In this document: piece after piece, positions 8,941 to 22,200 of the stretch | How the letters are laid out: each line of letters starts with the position of its first letter | How positions within the stretch are numbered: the stretch's first letter is position 1 | DNA from: Elysia chlorotica | Lineage: Eukaryota; Mollusca; Gastropoda; Plakobranchidae | DNA length: 64,000 nucleotides | NCBI GenBank assembly: GCA_003991915.1 | Contig: RQTK01000226.1 | Coordinates: forward strand, 25,945-89,944 | Direction: 5' to 3' | Notes under the pieces: generated by a model | Seen by the model: only the letters and a program-made list of their open reading frames with translations | The model's database searches: none | Told to the model about the DNA's origin: nothing | Made by a program: the position numbers and the translations under genes

Positions 8941-11900
8941 CCAAACTTGATTGTTTCATAAATTATTCACAAGGCCAGCTTATAGCCGACTGAGTGGATG
9001 TGTGACGTCATTTCTCTAGGCGGTGCTCTTGGCTTAAGTAACTGACAGCATAAATGGTCTTTTTTCATAGTATTATGTTTCAGCAATTTTTGCATAGCCA
9101 TAAATTTTTATTTTTTGTGCGACTAAATAACTATATTTTGGAATAAAAACGTCAATTCAAAAAGGCATATTATATTTTATTTATACGTGTATGCCATTTG
9201 GTGCCTGCATAAAATGAGGACCTGCCAACGATCATCGTTGATTGAAATCCCTATCTTGGAATGTTAGTTAAAAAACCCCACGAAGAAGCATATTTACACT
9301 GACATTTTTTGAAAAGTGGTGGTTGCTAAAACATTAAGGATCCACAATGTAGAGTTTTCCCATGTGATCAGATGTGATCTTATCCAAGTCACAAGTGGGC
9401 ACCCATTATGTACAAAAATTACATTGGTTTCTTTACTCAACTTTCAAAGATAACAAATCATATTTACTGCCACTATCATCACCTTAAAAAATTACATGCA
9501 TCTCCAAAATTATGGAAAATTTTATTTCAGCTTTAGACAAAACTATCCTTCTCTCTTAATAACGATAAACTTAAGACATAGATTTTGTTATGGAGACCTC
9601 TGTCTGAATCTATTACAGGTATCTATTTTTAAATATCTTTTCTTTCAAAGTTGAAATTAACCATTTAAATTAATACAATCCTAATGCAATGGAAAAAAAA
9701 ACAATACATAACGGAATTTTTTTTTTTTTAAATCCCATATTAACTATCAGATGCTGACATTCTTAAACTACTGTTGGCATTGATTTGAAGGCTGCTGCTA
9801 CATGGCTTTATAATTCAATATATTTTCCTATCATTATTATTGGGTAAGGAGAAGGCCAGGGAGAGGGTAGGCTGTCCTTCAATCAGGTGCATTGCTAGCT
9901 CGACTTGGTTGGCAACAGCCATCTGTCTATGAATATATTTAATAGATCACTAAAGGCAAGAAGACCATTTAGAAAAGAAAAACAAAAACATTTTTCCATT
10001 AAAGATGAAATTGAAAAAAAGAAAGAAAATAAAGTAGAAACAAAAACAAGGTAAGGTAACATGTAGCATAAAACTTTTTTTTTTTTTTAATATTATTGTC
10101 ATCTGTTTTTTCTCTGTAATAATCCGTTATGAAAACTTATCATATATAAAAGAAAAGGACTACTTTTAAATTTCCAGTCTACTTCAAAATCATCTTACAA
10201 AAAAAAAAAGAAAAGAAAGAGAACGTTTTAAAGTTGACATAACAGCGAGAACAGCTTTGCTACAAGATAACTTAACTCTTATATACAGTATGTTGCTCCA
10301 AAAGACATAAAAACACACACCATTTTCTCACTCACCACATACATTGTCATTAGTGTAAAATCATTGAAAAGAAAAGATAGAACAGGACAAAGAGGACCAT
10401 GTCTGGGTCCTACTGCTTCCAACAAAATGACAAATCCACTTTGATCTAAAATCTGCTCTCTTTACACACATCGGCATGATATACATGTACATTGTGGTAT
10501 GTTCATAAGAACAAAAAGTCATTTATAAGTAATGATATACAATACATATAATTATGAAGAAAAAAACTCATAAATTTACAAGTAAGCATGCACAAAGAAA
10601 TATGTTCAACACCTCTAATAATAATTATATGCTTAACTTTCAACTTAATTCTTCTTTGGTACTTGTTTGTTGATCGTGATCTTTTTCCATAGGACTTAGT
10701 TCACCATTAATTAGTCAAAACAGCCCATAACCTTTTTTGTGTCCATTCTTGGTATGTCCTTTGGATACCAGGTTAGGTGTAGTGGAACACAGATAAAACA
10801 ACAGTCTGGGGTACTACAGATAGTCTTGTAAACTTCTTTTTTTGTTTAAAATTACAGTAATAGTTTTCAAGAAGCAAAAAGAATGCCCTTGTGAGCAAGA
10901 GTTCTATTGGTTTTACAGCGTTTCTGTCTGGTGCTCAGGGAATGGATGAAAACACATCAAGTTTCACGCACTGAGGAGATACATTCTCTAACAATATTTG
11001 AAGGCATACTTTGATATTATTTACATCTCTCAGCTTCTGACTCTGTCCAGGTTTGAGATTAACTTGTACATTTGGATAACCATTCAGAAGGTGCAGTTAA
11101 AACTTTTTCTTCACAAAATATAGAGGTTCCATACAAAACAATAGAGATGACAGCAGGGATCAAAAGAAGATAAAGGAACCAAAAAAGAAGTTCGCACAAG
11201 AGTTCCAAATAGCTAAAGATGCAATGTCCACAATAAAGCCTTTTGTTATAATATACATAACATTCCTGCAACAATAGAAAAGAACAAACAATTCAAGTTT
11301 TAAATTGGTATAAAAATTTGTTTTTGCATATATAACGTACCTTAGCTACCGTCACATCCCACTCACCAGGATAAGGTTCAAAACATGAAGGTTAAGTATC
11401 AGTGAATATCTTACTGTATTTATTGAAAAAATGCTGAAGTCACTCCATTTCTCTCTTAGTCTCAGACTTTGTTCAAGCACATAGTACTATGACTTCTGTA
11501 GCCTTTCTTGCCTTTTTACACACACGAAACTTGAAAGAGAAAATATGGGGATCATATACAGAGACCCAGAGCCATATTCAAGAGGGGTCGTAAACTAGGC
11601 CTAAAAAACTGACGTAGTTAGTAAGAAATTTATTTACATAGACTAATCCGATATTCATGGCATCTTTTTTACGTAGACTAGCTAGAAAATGTAGATGTCA
11701 TTTAGAAATTTTAGAGAACTTGCTTTAATTTAAAATTGTACAAATTGAGTACGAAAAGTAAAATCTATAGTTAATTTCTATATTCCTATGAATTATTGAG
11801 TAGATACCTTCATTGGAACTACTTATTTTACTGTAGATATAAATTATGAAAAATTCTAAAAAAAATGTGTGAATGCACCATTAGGTGTGCCAAAATGGTA

Positions 11901-12196
11901 AAAATAAGCCATAAAACCACTAAAACGACACAGAATAATTGAATTTTGTAGTCTACAGATAGACTTGCGACAAAATTTTAGCCCTTGGTCCTGCCTCTAA
12001 GCAGATGTAAACTCACAAAACATTTAGTTATAGGAAATTCCTATGAATAGGCCCTAGACTAAATTCAAAATTCAGGCGCAGGTTACCTCCGGTTTTAAGG
12101 TCTACCCCTTCTCATGAATAGGACCCTCCAGCAACAGTCGTATCTAGCAGCCGTTCACCAATTTGATCATTCAGACTTGCTCTTACTACAAACTAC
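8941..12196. other. Intergenic, AT-rich
   Basis: Mostly A/T runs without long frames. It holds the low-confidence exon candidate at 9815-9922 and an acceptor-like site near 11275 followed by a short hydrophobic frame on the minus strand. No recognisable gene or RNA was seen. Confidence 0.6.
9815..9922 (-). other. Candidate terminal exon of unknown gene
   Basis: The minus strand reads ATAGACAG| then a 35-codon open frame starting MAVANQVELAMHLIEGQP and ending in TGA. Composition looks more protein-like than its surroundings and it follows an AG acceptor. No family was recognised and no partner exon was found. It could be chance or a decayed exon. Confidence 0.25.
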
Positions 12197-12948
12197 TGCC
12201 GTACTTTGACAAAACGCCTTTGAAGTTTTTAGCTTGAATTTTTTAAATTACTGAAATCAATAGATATTTTTATTCTGCACCTTGTGGGAAAATATGCCTG
12301 AAAAATCATTTAAATTTGAATTTTACTTGGCAAAAAGAGTCTTTAATATAAAGACATGCCTCACTACTTCTACAAAACACCTTTACTTCAACAAAATGCC
12401 TTTAGAGTCTCTATCTGTGCGGTCTTAGCCTTACAGGCTTGCAGCTTTGCTTTTACACACCTTTACTGTGACAAAACGCCTTTAATGTTAATCGCTGCCG
12501 CGCCCAAAGGTGGTGCTTTGACAGCCAAAATTTTTGTTTTTCAAGAAAATCTTGATAACTCTGGATCATCAGCCGCTAAATTCCTTTTCCTTTTAACTAG
12601 AAGATAATTGTGTGCGCTTCCTGTCTTGCGAGATCCCTTACAAGCAAAGTCTAAACATTCATCTTTTAGCCTTTGTCATCTCTTGAGAAACAATTTTAAT
12701 CCAGCACCAAGCGCGCACAGTTAAATGTATGAATTGAATAACACTGCATTAACACCTTTGAGGTCATTTTTTAAAGTTTTTACAAAAATTAACGTATACA
12801 ACTATATATAAGTTCACATAAATATTTAACAATGTGCCCCCCCAAAAAGTCTTTTGATAAAAATCTTTCCTGAAATAAGTAAAAAAACAACCCATAATTG
12901 CGTTTTTCTCAAGTTTTCACCGTAAAGGTGTTTTGTCAAAGTACGACA
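12197..12948. mobile_element. Non-autonomous DNA transposon with terminal inverted repeats
   Basis: The left end TGCCGTACTTTGACAAAACG is mirrored at the right end (reverse complement TGTCGTACTTTGACAAAACA), 752 bp apart. The motif ACAAAACGCCTTTA recurs internally near 12370, 12395 and 12470. No transposase frame. A target-site duplication is not obvious. Confidence 0.7.
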
Positions 12949-13109
12949 GACTAGGCCTTTCCATCTATAAATTTGTTACATTTAACTGAGATTACTGGTA
13001 CAAATACCATTTTTCCTAGATGAATGTGATATATAAAATAAAGTCAAGCCGCTGAGATTGTCCATGAGGTCACAGAGTAAAATCTGGCTCAGTGACTAGC
13101 TCTCACAGG

Positions 13110-13294
13110 TCAACAGTACTTGAGTGGCGGAGTGTTCCAGATGGCCGAGCTCGTCCTTTGCTTATAGCGCTTTTTGCAGTTTCCTTTGAATATTCTCTCC
13201 AGATCTGGCGGCGTGATGGCAGAGAATCGGAACATCTTATCTAAGTCTGGAGGGTTCGTACACTGCTTGATCAGAGCTATGCTTAAGTTGTTTC
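13110..13294 (-). CDS. INCENP: INCENP exon 17: IN-box and stop
   Basis: Acceptor CCCTTTAG. Encodes GNNLSIALIKQCTNPPDLDK through TSSAIWNTPPLKYC and TGA. This is the most conserved part of the protein, which wraps the Aurora B N-lobe and is phosphorylated on the TSS motif. Confidence 0.96.
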
Positions 13295-16200
13295 CTAAAG
13301 GGGGAAAAAACAACAACAAAATAAACCATCATAATGTGAACAAGGTCTGAAAGAGGGGTTCATATCTTTTGAACTTTAATATAAACAATTTATACAAAAA
13401 ATATGAATAAAAACAACTAAATGATAGCACCTATTTTAGCATGTAAACACAAAGTGGCTCTCAGTCTACCCCTCCCTCTCTCAGAAAGTACTCACCCATG
13501 GCCCAGTCTGGGATTCTCTTCTTTGGAGCCTCCTCGTCATCTGTGGAATCGTCTGACTCCTTGTCGTCCAGACCATAGTCGCTCTTGCTGTTGCTGGTGT
13601 AGATCTTGGCAGGCGTCATCTCGTAGCTCGAGCTGTAGGCGAGAACAGAATTCAACATTCACAGGTGATAACATTTAAATAAGAGAGGAAAAGCGTAAAC
13701 TTTTAGGACGTGTCAGTCACCATAGACTGTGGCCAAAGCAATACTAGAACTAAGAAGTAGTTACCATCAGCAACTTTACCAACATGCTGGAGTCATAGTC
13801 AATTTGGCTTGCAAGTGATAGGGTGATATTAACCCCTGCGGCGCTTTGAAAGCTGCCCGATGGCCAGATGGTCAGTCTGGGTCTGGCACGGGTGACTGGG
13901 TGTGAAAAATGGGGTGTGGCAGTACGGTTCACTTGGGTAACTGATGCTCTGAGTGTTGCGGCGTGATCGCCAATATTTTTGTCATTATTTCTTGTTATAA
14001 GTTCATAAAACTATAAGCCCTGAGAAGTTGGTTGATTTCACTATCTTTGTTTCTACTTTTTAATAATCTGCATCACTTTTTTCTACTAATCATGGGGTGT
14101 TGGGAGGAATAAAGGAGAAGCCAGTTATTATTTTCTTTCCTGCAGGTGATAATGAAACTTATTTAATTTTTCACAGCTCTGGGTGTGGTATGTTTCAGTT
14201 TGAATCCTTGTTTACATGAAACAACATTCCTCCTGTGTGTCTCTTGAGTGAAAGGGTTGTGTGTTTAGAACCCTTGTAGTCCCAAATGAAAGTTCTACAA
14301 TACAGAAATGGAAATATCAGCTGAGGATCGAACCTTTGGCCTGCTACTTGTCAATCCAGAGCACTAATGCTAGAGATATCTAGCGCCTCATATTGCTAAA
14401 AATATAATATTCAAATTAATGTTATGTAACATAGGTTTGCTACAGAGATGAGCGGGAAAAGAGGGGCGTCGCCAAAGATTTGACCCTTTGACCCCCTGCT
14501 CCTCAGTCCCGCGCATTGGAGACTAAGCTATCTTTAAGCCCCAACTGAGCCAACACTAATAATATTTAAATTTAATAAGATCTCGATCTAAATCGCATGA
14601 ATTTCTAGAAAAATATCAGACCAGATTTTTGGAAACCTGCAGTGCCAAGAATAGCACCATCTGCTTACAAACGCAGACCACGACAGACAAAGTATTCGTG
14701 AGGCGGTAATGATAAAAGACAAGCAAGTTAGGACTACAGTAAGTGTCGGCCTACTAGCCATATAAACTCAGTACAGTGTAAAAGTGAGCCAGTTGCAATA
14801 ACAAGCCCACAGTCACACGAACAGAACATGCCTGCGTTCAACATGCAATGTACCTAGCGCCTGTTTCACATGGGTGTGTGTGTCTGTCTTTGTGTCTCGT
14901 GGGGCCGCGTTTGACACTTCTATGTGAATCAGTCAAAGTATGGTTTTCATCAAGATCTTCCCTTCTCTGAGATTCAGGCTATCATTAGTGATATAACGGT
15001 CATAATGTGGACTAGGAGGCTGAGAATCCTCCAAACTATTCATTGATTTCATTGGTTGACATTTTAAGAACCTGTACACCCATTCACAAGTTTCTCGCGT
15101 GATAGAAAAAGAAGGAATAAAAGATGAATGAAGGCACCCCCCAGTGTTCAGTTGGGAGGTGCTAAACCAGTGAGGTAGCTGCGAGTGGAAACAGTAGTTC
15201 TTTCACAGGGAGGCATCCACTGGCGCGCAGTGCTTTATGGGTTCAGAATGGCTTGATGATACCACACACTACTGAAAAATATTTATAAAAGTGCTTGCAA
15301 TAAGGAGCGTGTCTTTAATTTACCATTGGTCACATAGCACATCCACTTTTATCACTCTTCACTTTGCATTCGTTTCCATTCTCGATGCGCAACACAATAA
15401 TGTGATCTTACACTGCAAAGGACAGAGAAATAAAAAACTAGATAAAGCCTGGTTGATTTGTTTCCTGATGTATTGGTTTTCTTGGAAGCCTTACACGCAA
15501 TACCTGGACTTGTCTCAGACAAGCACATCACACTGCAATGATTGGCTAAAACCTGTGTGTAAACCACCACTGACCTGTTGTTAGGCGCAGCAGACCCGAC
15601 CGTCTTGCTAGTGTTGAGCGTGTGAGTAGTGTTGAGCGTGTGTGTGGTGTTGAGTGCGGGTGGCGCTGCGGGCTGGGTGTCTCCCGTCAGGCGCTGCTGC
15701 TTCTGCGTGAGGATGGTTTTGTTATGGTTGCTGATGATCTGCTTGAGCTCCCGCTCCTTGGCCGCAAGCTCTCTCTGCTTCTGGAGCTCCTGCTCGCGCA
15801 GGTACAGCCGCTCTTGCTCCTGAACGGGGAGAGGACAGAAAATATTTATGTTTAGTCAAGGCCGGTGTGTTGATGCTTAGCGTCCAATGTCAGCACTACA
15901 TAGGCTATATTGTGAATGGGCTCCAAGACTAACGTCTGACTAGTTTACATGCTGCCACACAGAGACAGTGCTAGATTTCGTTACTCTCCACTGGTCACAT
16001 TAAACTGACACTGACCCAACTACTATGGGATGAGTCACCAGAGCAGGGCTCTAACCACTTACCTATAACATCATTTACCATTGTTACTTTTAACCAAGGC
16101 CAGAAAAGCAGGAAAACTGTACCCTACCCATTTACCCAAAGAGCATTATTATGTTGCTGTTTTTAAACAAAGCCATTAAAGCAACCATACCGTATGTCAC

Positions 16201-19200
16201 ACATTTGTGACCAGTGATAATGTGCTTTGTAGTTTTCTTATCATGAAAGCTTTGTAGGAATTATTAAGCTTTAATTAGCAGCTAGGAAAGAGTTTTCAAA
16301 ACTGACATAACCAAGAGTACCATGCTACTCTATATTTTGGTAAGGGACCTGTGGCCTTTGCAAGTCACTTTATATATATTGTCAAACTGAAAAATTACTC
16401 TTCCTCCTACCAATATTGACCCAACAGTGCTCTCTCACTATTAGAGGTTCTTTTGGAATACATGGGTGGGAGCAAAACTAAACATTTCAAAAAGCCTGCA
16501 CAACGAGTGAATTTTGGTAAGTTTACTGGAAAAGCCTGCAACCCATCGCAGCTTTTTTTTTCTTAGGTATCGTAATCGTACCACTGGAGGCCTGCTTTTT
16601 ATACAGATTAATTACAACCACAATAAAGAGAAAATAGGAAACTATAGTTGAACCAATCATTGCACTTTTTCAAGCTAAATAATGCTTATGATAGGAAGAA
16701 TTCTGAAAAGTGTTTTTAATTAATGAGGATTTGAGACTTAACATACTTTTTCTCTTCTTTTAAAAGGTCACTTTTTGTGACAAATCCTATAAAAAAAAAG
16801 TATTATTGATATGAATAAATATATCAAGACCCAGGAAAAAACCATTGAAGTCCTAGTGGTATTTTACATTCTACATCTTAATTTCGAACTAGGCCTAGAT
16901 CAAGATTTGATACCAGATTGTTAGATTGAGCCATTGAATATATTCATTTTTCTTTTCCTTCAATAGATGGAAACTTAGTTGTTTCTCAATGACTTGTATG
17001 GATGTATAAAAGAGGAATTTAAGTTAAAGCCATCAATATTCATTCAATCGATCCATAATGAGAACCTCCCTGAGTAAATTTTTCTTCTTGTAAAACTGTT
17101 AATACGTACGCTTTTTCTACTTTCCGTTTCGGTTGCTCTATGTTTGCTAATGGTGCTTTGAACATAAGAGGTTCAACGAACTAGATCTATGTCTATGTCC
17201 TACATTGCCAGAAATAATAATTGCAACACTCCTAATAATAAGAAAACATAAGAAAAAAAAACACTAAGGAGTAGCTAGTCGAAAAAATATCCCCCTCAAA
17301 CACATGCATAAATCGGCCATAGTAAGACCATAACCTTATGTGTATGCAGAAAGCCATAAGTATTTCAATTGCTACGTCATCAAACAAAGAAAAAAAAACA
17401 AAAAACAAAAGGCATCCTTGGATGCAGATTGGTGGCTTATGCATTCCTACCTGCCTTTATTGTGAGCATAAAAGTGCCAACATCTAAAATCTGAGGTGGG
17501 GTCACTCTTTTCGAGAAAATGTCATTGTCGCATGTGAGTACAACATGCACACCCCTATGCACTACCCACAAGCACCAGTGACATAGAGTCAGGTCATAGA
17601 CCACAGGAACATGAAGCACCGTGATTGGTTGTTCAGTGAAACTAGATGGCTATTAAAGACACTCATCTGTAGCCGTACTTGTAATTATTATCGCAAAGTT
17701 TTGCTTTATTAATGACATATCAAAAAGCTAGTGAATGCAACCCAGAAGAGAAAAAATTTTACCTGGATGCCCATAAGAAAATGTAATATCGACACACATT
17801 TAACTAACAAAACCAATACTAGTCTAATAGTGTAAAATCGGTAATAATAACATGATTAGATCTTGGTCACTGTTACCACCGGGTATTTATGAGAAGCCTG
17901 TAAGTAGTCTTGTTAAATCCCTATAGGCTGGCATGCTGTAGCCAGCACCCTCCCACCCACTGGAATATATTAATATAACTACTATCACCACTGCCACCGA
18001 AAATATCTCAAGCAGGATTCTTACCATTTGTTTTAACTTTTCCAACTCCTCCCTGAGCTTCTTTTCTTTCTCAGCTTTTTTCTCTTTTTCTTGTCTCTCT
18101 CTTTCCAGGCGCTCCTGAAGCATCTGATTTTCTCTGTAGGACACAAAGGTTGAGATGTTACCATGACAACAGTGATCTTATAATCAAGCACTTAGCAATT
18201 TTACAGAGGTAGAGGCTAGAGAGACCCCAGATGGGGCATGCTTAGCCAGGTAGGCAAGAGAGACCCCAGATGGAGCATGCCTAGCAAAGTGGGCTAGAGA
18301 GACAGGACTCGAAGTGGACTGGGACAATGGGAAAAAAGTAAGGAATTTGAAGAAAAAAATATCAATAAAAACTGGGAACATTTTTTTGGGTAAAAAATAA
18401 AGGTTAGCACCAGTCCTGTAAATAATGATGGATGTTTTTTCTTGAAAGAACAACAGAGATCTGTGACTTCTATGCCCGATGTGATTGAGATGTCATAGCT
18501 TTCTCGGATGTCCGCAAAAATTTAGTCCTAACGGGGTAGAATTTCCCCCAAAATAGATGTGTTGGAAAGGATATTATAGCAAAAGCAGACTATGGATGGG
18601 ATCAACTTGCAAAACAAACCAAAGATAGAAACGGATGACTCCCTCTAGTTAGTGGCCTATTCCCTGCCTAGTATAGGTGGAGCGCAATGATCATGATAAT
18701 GAACCATCAGGGACTTTTAACACAGTTTTTTGCTATCTTAGCTTGAAAAGTTGGAAAGGTATGACCTTTACATTGTGGTATACATGTCTGAGATCATGAA
18801 CTATGACTCACCTCTCCACCCTGGCTTTCTCTGCCAGAAGTTCCCGCTCGCGCTGCAGCTGGAGGATCTTTGCCTTCTCGTCAAGGAACCGCTGCTCTTT
18901 CTCCGCAAGTCGCTCCTCGCTACGCGCCTTCTCCTCTGCCAGTCGTTGCTTCCTCAGCAGCTCCTCCTGGCGGCGCTTCTTCAGCAACAGCATCTCCTGC
19001 TGGCGCGCTTCCTCCTCCTGCGCAAAACATATAATAAAACTTGATGTGTTCGCAAACAAAACAAGTCTTGAGCACGGTTATGCTGGGGCTAGAGTGTTAG
19101 CTTTCTATGTTGGAGGTCTGGGCAGACATATTTTCCCCTATTGATTAGGTCAGTGTCAGTATAATGTTACAGGCTGAATCCTGCTATCCCGATCTGACAG

Positions 19201-22200
19201 AACTGTTGCCACATAGGGACTTTCATGGACTGGGAGACATTAAACTACAAAGGATGTTTGCTCTGATCAAAACTTTGTTTGGCAGCACACTAGTATCCAG
19301 TATGGGATGAAGCCCAAATATTTGGGCTGGAAGTTGAGAGAGGGGTGAAGGAGGCATTCTTTCTAGACGAAAGAAGAAAAATTAGGTTTTGGATTGGTAC
19401 AGTCATATACATGGGGTTCAAAAACATATATGACATCAATTTTTTTCTCACCACTACCGATGTTCATGAAATGGTAAAAAAATATTTTGTTCTTTTTAAA
19501 GGGATGAAATTGAAACTAATAAAGATGAACAGTTGTAGAAAGGAGGGAAAATCCTTGGCCCTGCTATTATGGTATTTAAAATAACAATCTATTTTATGCC
19601 AGCTTGTGCTTCAGAAAGCTTTTTCTTCCGATCACCGAAATTAGAACTGTATATTATTTTGTATCTACTATCATACTCTCATGGGTCATTGTGACTTCCC
19701 GAATCGGGATTGGTGTGCCATTATGCTTCCATGTCAAAGGATCCTGCGCCAGTCTAAGATTCACATGTAGCTATGTCCCTGTCCATTCTTTTATGTCTTT
19801 GTAACACTTCCTGCTGGAGTCTGCCTCACCCTCTTCTTCCTTCCTGTTAGGATTGTTTGACCTACTGGAAAATACTCAAATACACGAAAGGGACAGTGTT
19901 TCATTGCATCACAGGCAAGACAGGCATTGCTTATCTCAACGTCATTAATTTAGTTACAGCCACAGAGCCAGAGACATGTCACAGTACCTGCTCCAGGATT
20001 TTCTTCTGCCTCTCCTCCTCCTCTTGCTTCCTGCGTAGATCGGCCTCCATTTGTTTTTTTTGTCTGCCAGGAGTAAAATAGGAAAGAAACAGAACTGAAA
20101 TTCATGTTAAATATTTTACTTCAATTACACTCAAAAACCATACCCCCACACGAGACAAAAACATTTTTTTTTTAAATGACTCATTTAACCAGTTGTGCAA
20201 AAGATTGGTTAGCTGGTTTCTTAACATCCAGAGCCAGTGCGGGGATACCAGGACTTCTGTCTTCACCGATCATATTACACTGACATTGACCCTAGCAGTA
20301 AATGCGCAAAGATTACCTCTGCTTGCGTTTTTCTGCCTCCTCTCTCTCCTTATCCTCCTGCAGTTTTGCTTTATTGGCTGCGTTGGTTCCCAGTTTCTTC
20401 ATGTACTGCTCCTCCTGCTGCCTCTTCTTATCTTCCTGCTCCTGCCTCAGGGCTGCCACTTTCTGGAAGCGCTCCTCTCTATCCCTGAAGAAATGATCGA
20501 AACAGATCTTGATGTTTGCTTTACAAGAGTAATCGTTGAGTCCACACACACAGACAATCACAGTGAAAAAAAAACTTCCAACCCCTGAACTTTGCCGTAT
20601 AACTTGAACAGATTGATGATAGCTCATCAAATTGTCGTTCTTCTAAACCCAAACCTATGTTATAATAAGCTTTTTGTAAGCAGTTAACAGAAATAATGAA
20701 GCATGCCAAGAGCTAGAGGCACTTCTTTTATCCACCTATTCACTTCCCGTTTTATCTCATTCCTGACTTATACAATATCAAGGTTGTTAGACCTTTAGAC
20801 CTGTACATGTAATTCTTAAGTTTACTGACCTGTCTAATGCTTTCAAATATAGATTTAGCCTTTTATTACTCCATACATATCAGACATTTTATTAGTGCAC
20901 CTGTTTTTAATCATTACAAAATTAACGGAATTGTCACCCTTCTATAAAAATGACAATCACAATTATAATAAAACAACGTAGTAGTCAGTCTTCAAAAGCC
21001 TATCACAGATCGTCCCTGAAATCCTTTAAATGTGAGAGAGGTGCATGTATACAGTTAAAAAGGCAACCGTAAGACGATGTTTAAATCTACTTTTGCGATA
21101 AGTATTGTCTAAAGGGTCGCATCAAGAAATGCAAATAACTATTTGAAAAATCTTATGAAATATCCTTCGGAATGAATAACTTGAAATAGCAAAGTTTAAC
21201 AAAATTTACATCGAAAGCAAAACGAGTTTAGCACCACATGTAATTCCGTTTTAAATCTGAAGTACTTCTTGTAATAGAAGATCGGAAATCAAACTTCAGG
21301 ATAAAAAAAAACTACTTCTGTTTTAAAAGAGAAGACAGAGTCGCCTCTTTTCCCAATTTTTTTTATTATTATTATCAGATTTAGCTTTTTTTTCTCTTTT
21401 CGTGACAGTCTGCGGCGCCGCTACGTCGGCAGCAGAGATCATCCGCGGCAAATCGCGGAAAACTGATCCCTGAATCACACTGCTGCCTACAATATGATAA
21501 GAAACACAGGATTTGTGCATGATCTTTGTGACATTTTAATTTCTTGAAAGCTTATAACTCATTAGTAATAATATCAAAGCGTGATACAGATAAGCATCAA
21601 AAGTTCTTTATTTTTCACAAGTAATTTACTTTGATGAATTCACAATGTGTCACTTTGATGCGCAATCAGGATTTGTCCACAAAATTTGATGAACTCACAA
21701 TGTGTCACTTTGATGCGCAATCAGGATTTGTCCACAAAAAGAAAGGCACGTAAATGTGAGTTTTAACCAAACCATAAGTAACAAAGTTAGCCACATAACA
21801 AGCCAACTATAGCAAAAATCAGAATTATTTTGTGGTTGGGGGCTATAGTTGGCCTTTTTGCTGCAACAGTATATAATATTCGCTGAACTTTCAAGACAAA
21901 AAAAAATATATGACACGTAGCCAAATACAAAAAGCTTAAAAGAAGTAAAAATTCTTCAGTTGAGATGAGAATTTTGTCTTACCTCTTTCTCTTCTCCAGC
22001 TCCTGCTTCTTCTTCTCCTCAAATCTCCGAATTCTCTCTTTTTCCTTATTCTCTTTCTCGACCAGTTGTCTCTTCTTTTGCTCAAAGTTGAATATGCTCT
22101 GTGAACAGACAAAGAAAAGGATAATGGTTCAGAACATTTAATGATCTTATTTGACTTACTTTACCGATCCATCAGCCACTTGACATGCGCCATTTGACTT

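Noticed and set aside
11059-11274. Hydrophobic minus-strand frame after an acceptor-like TTGCAG
   Set aside because: AT-rich composition alone gives hydrophobic codons; no family match, no donor and no neighbouring exon.
18803-20588. Plus-strand frames rich in Ser, Leu and Cys
   Set aside because: Antisense shadows of the INCENP charged-helix exons.
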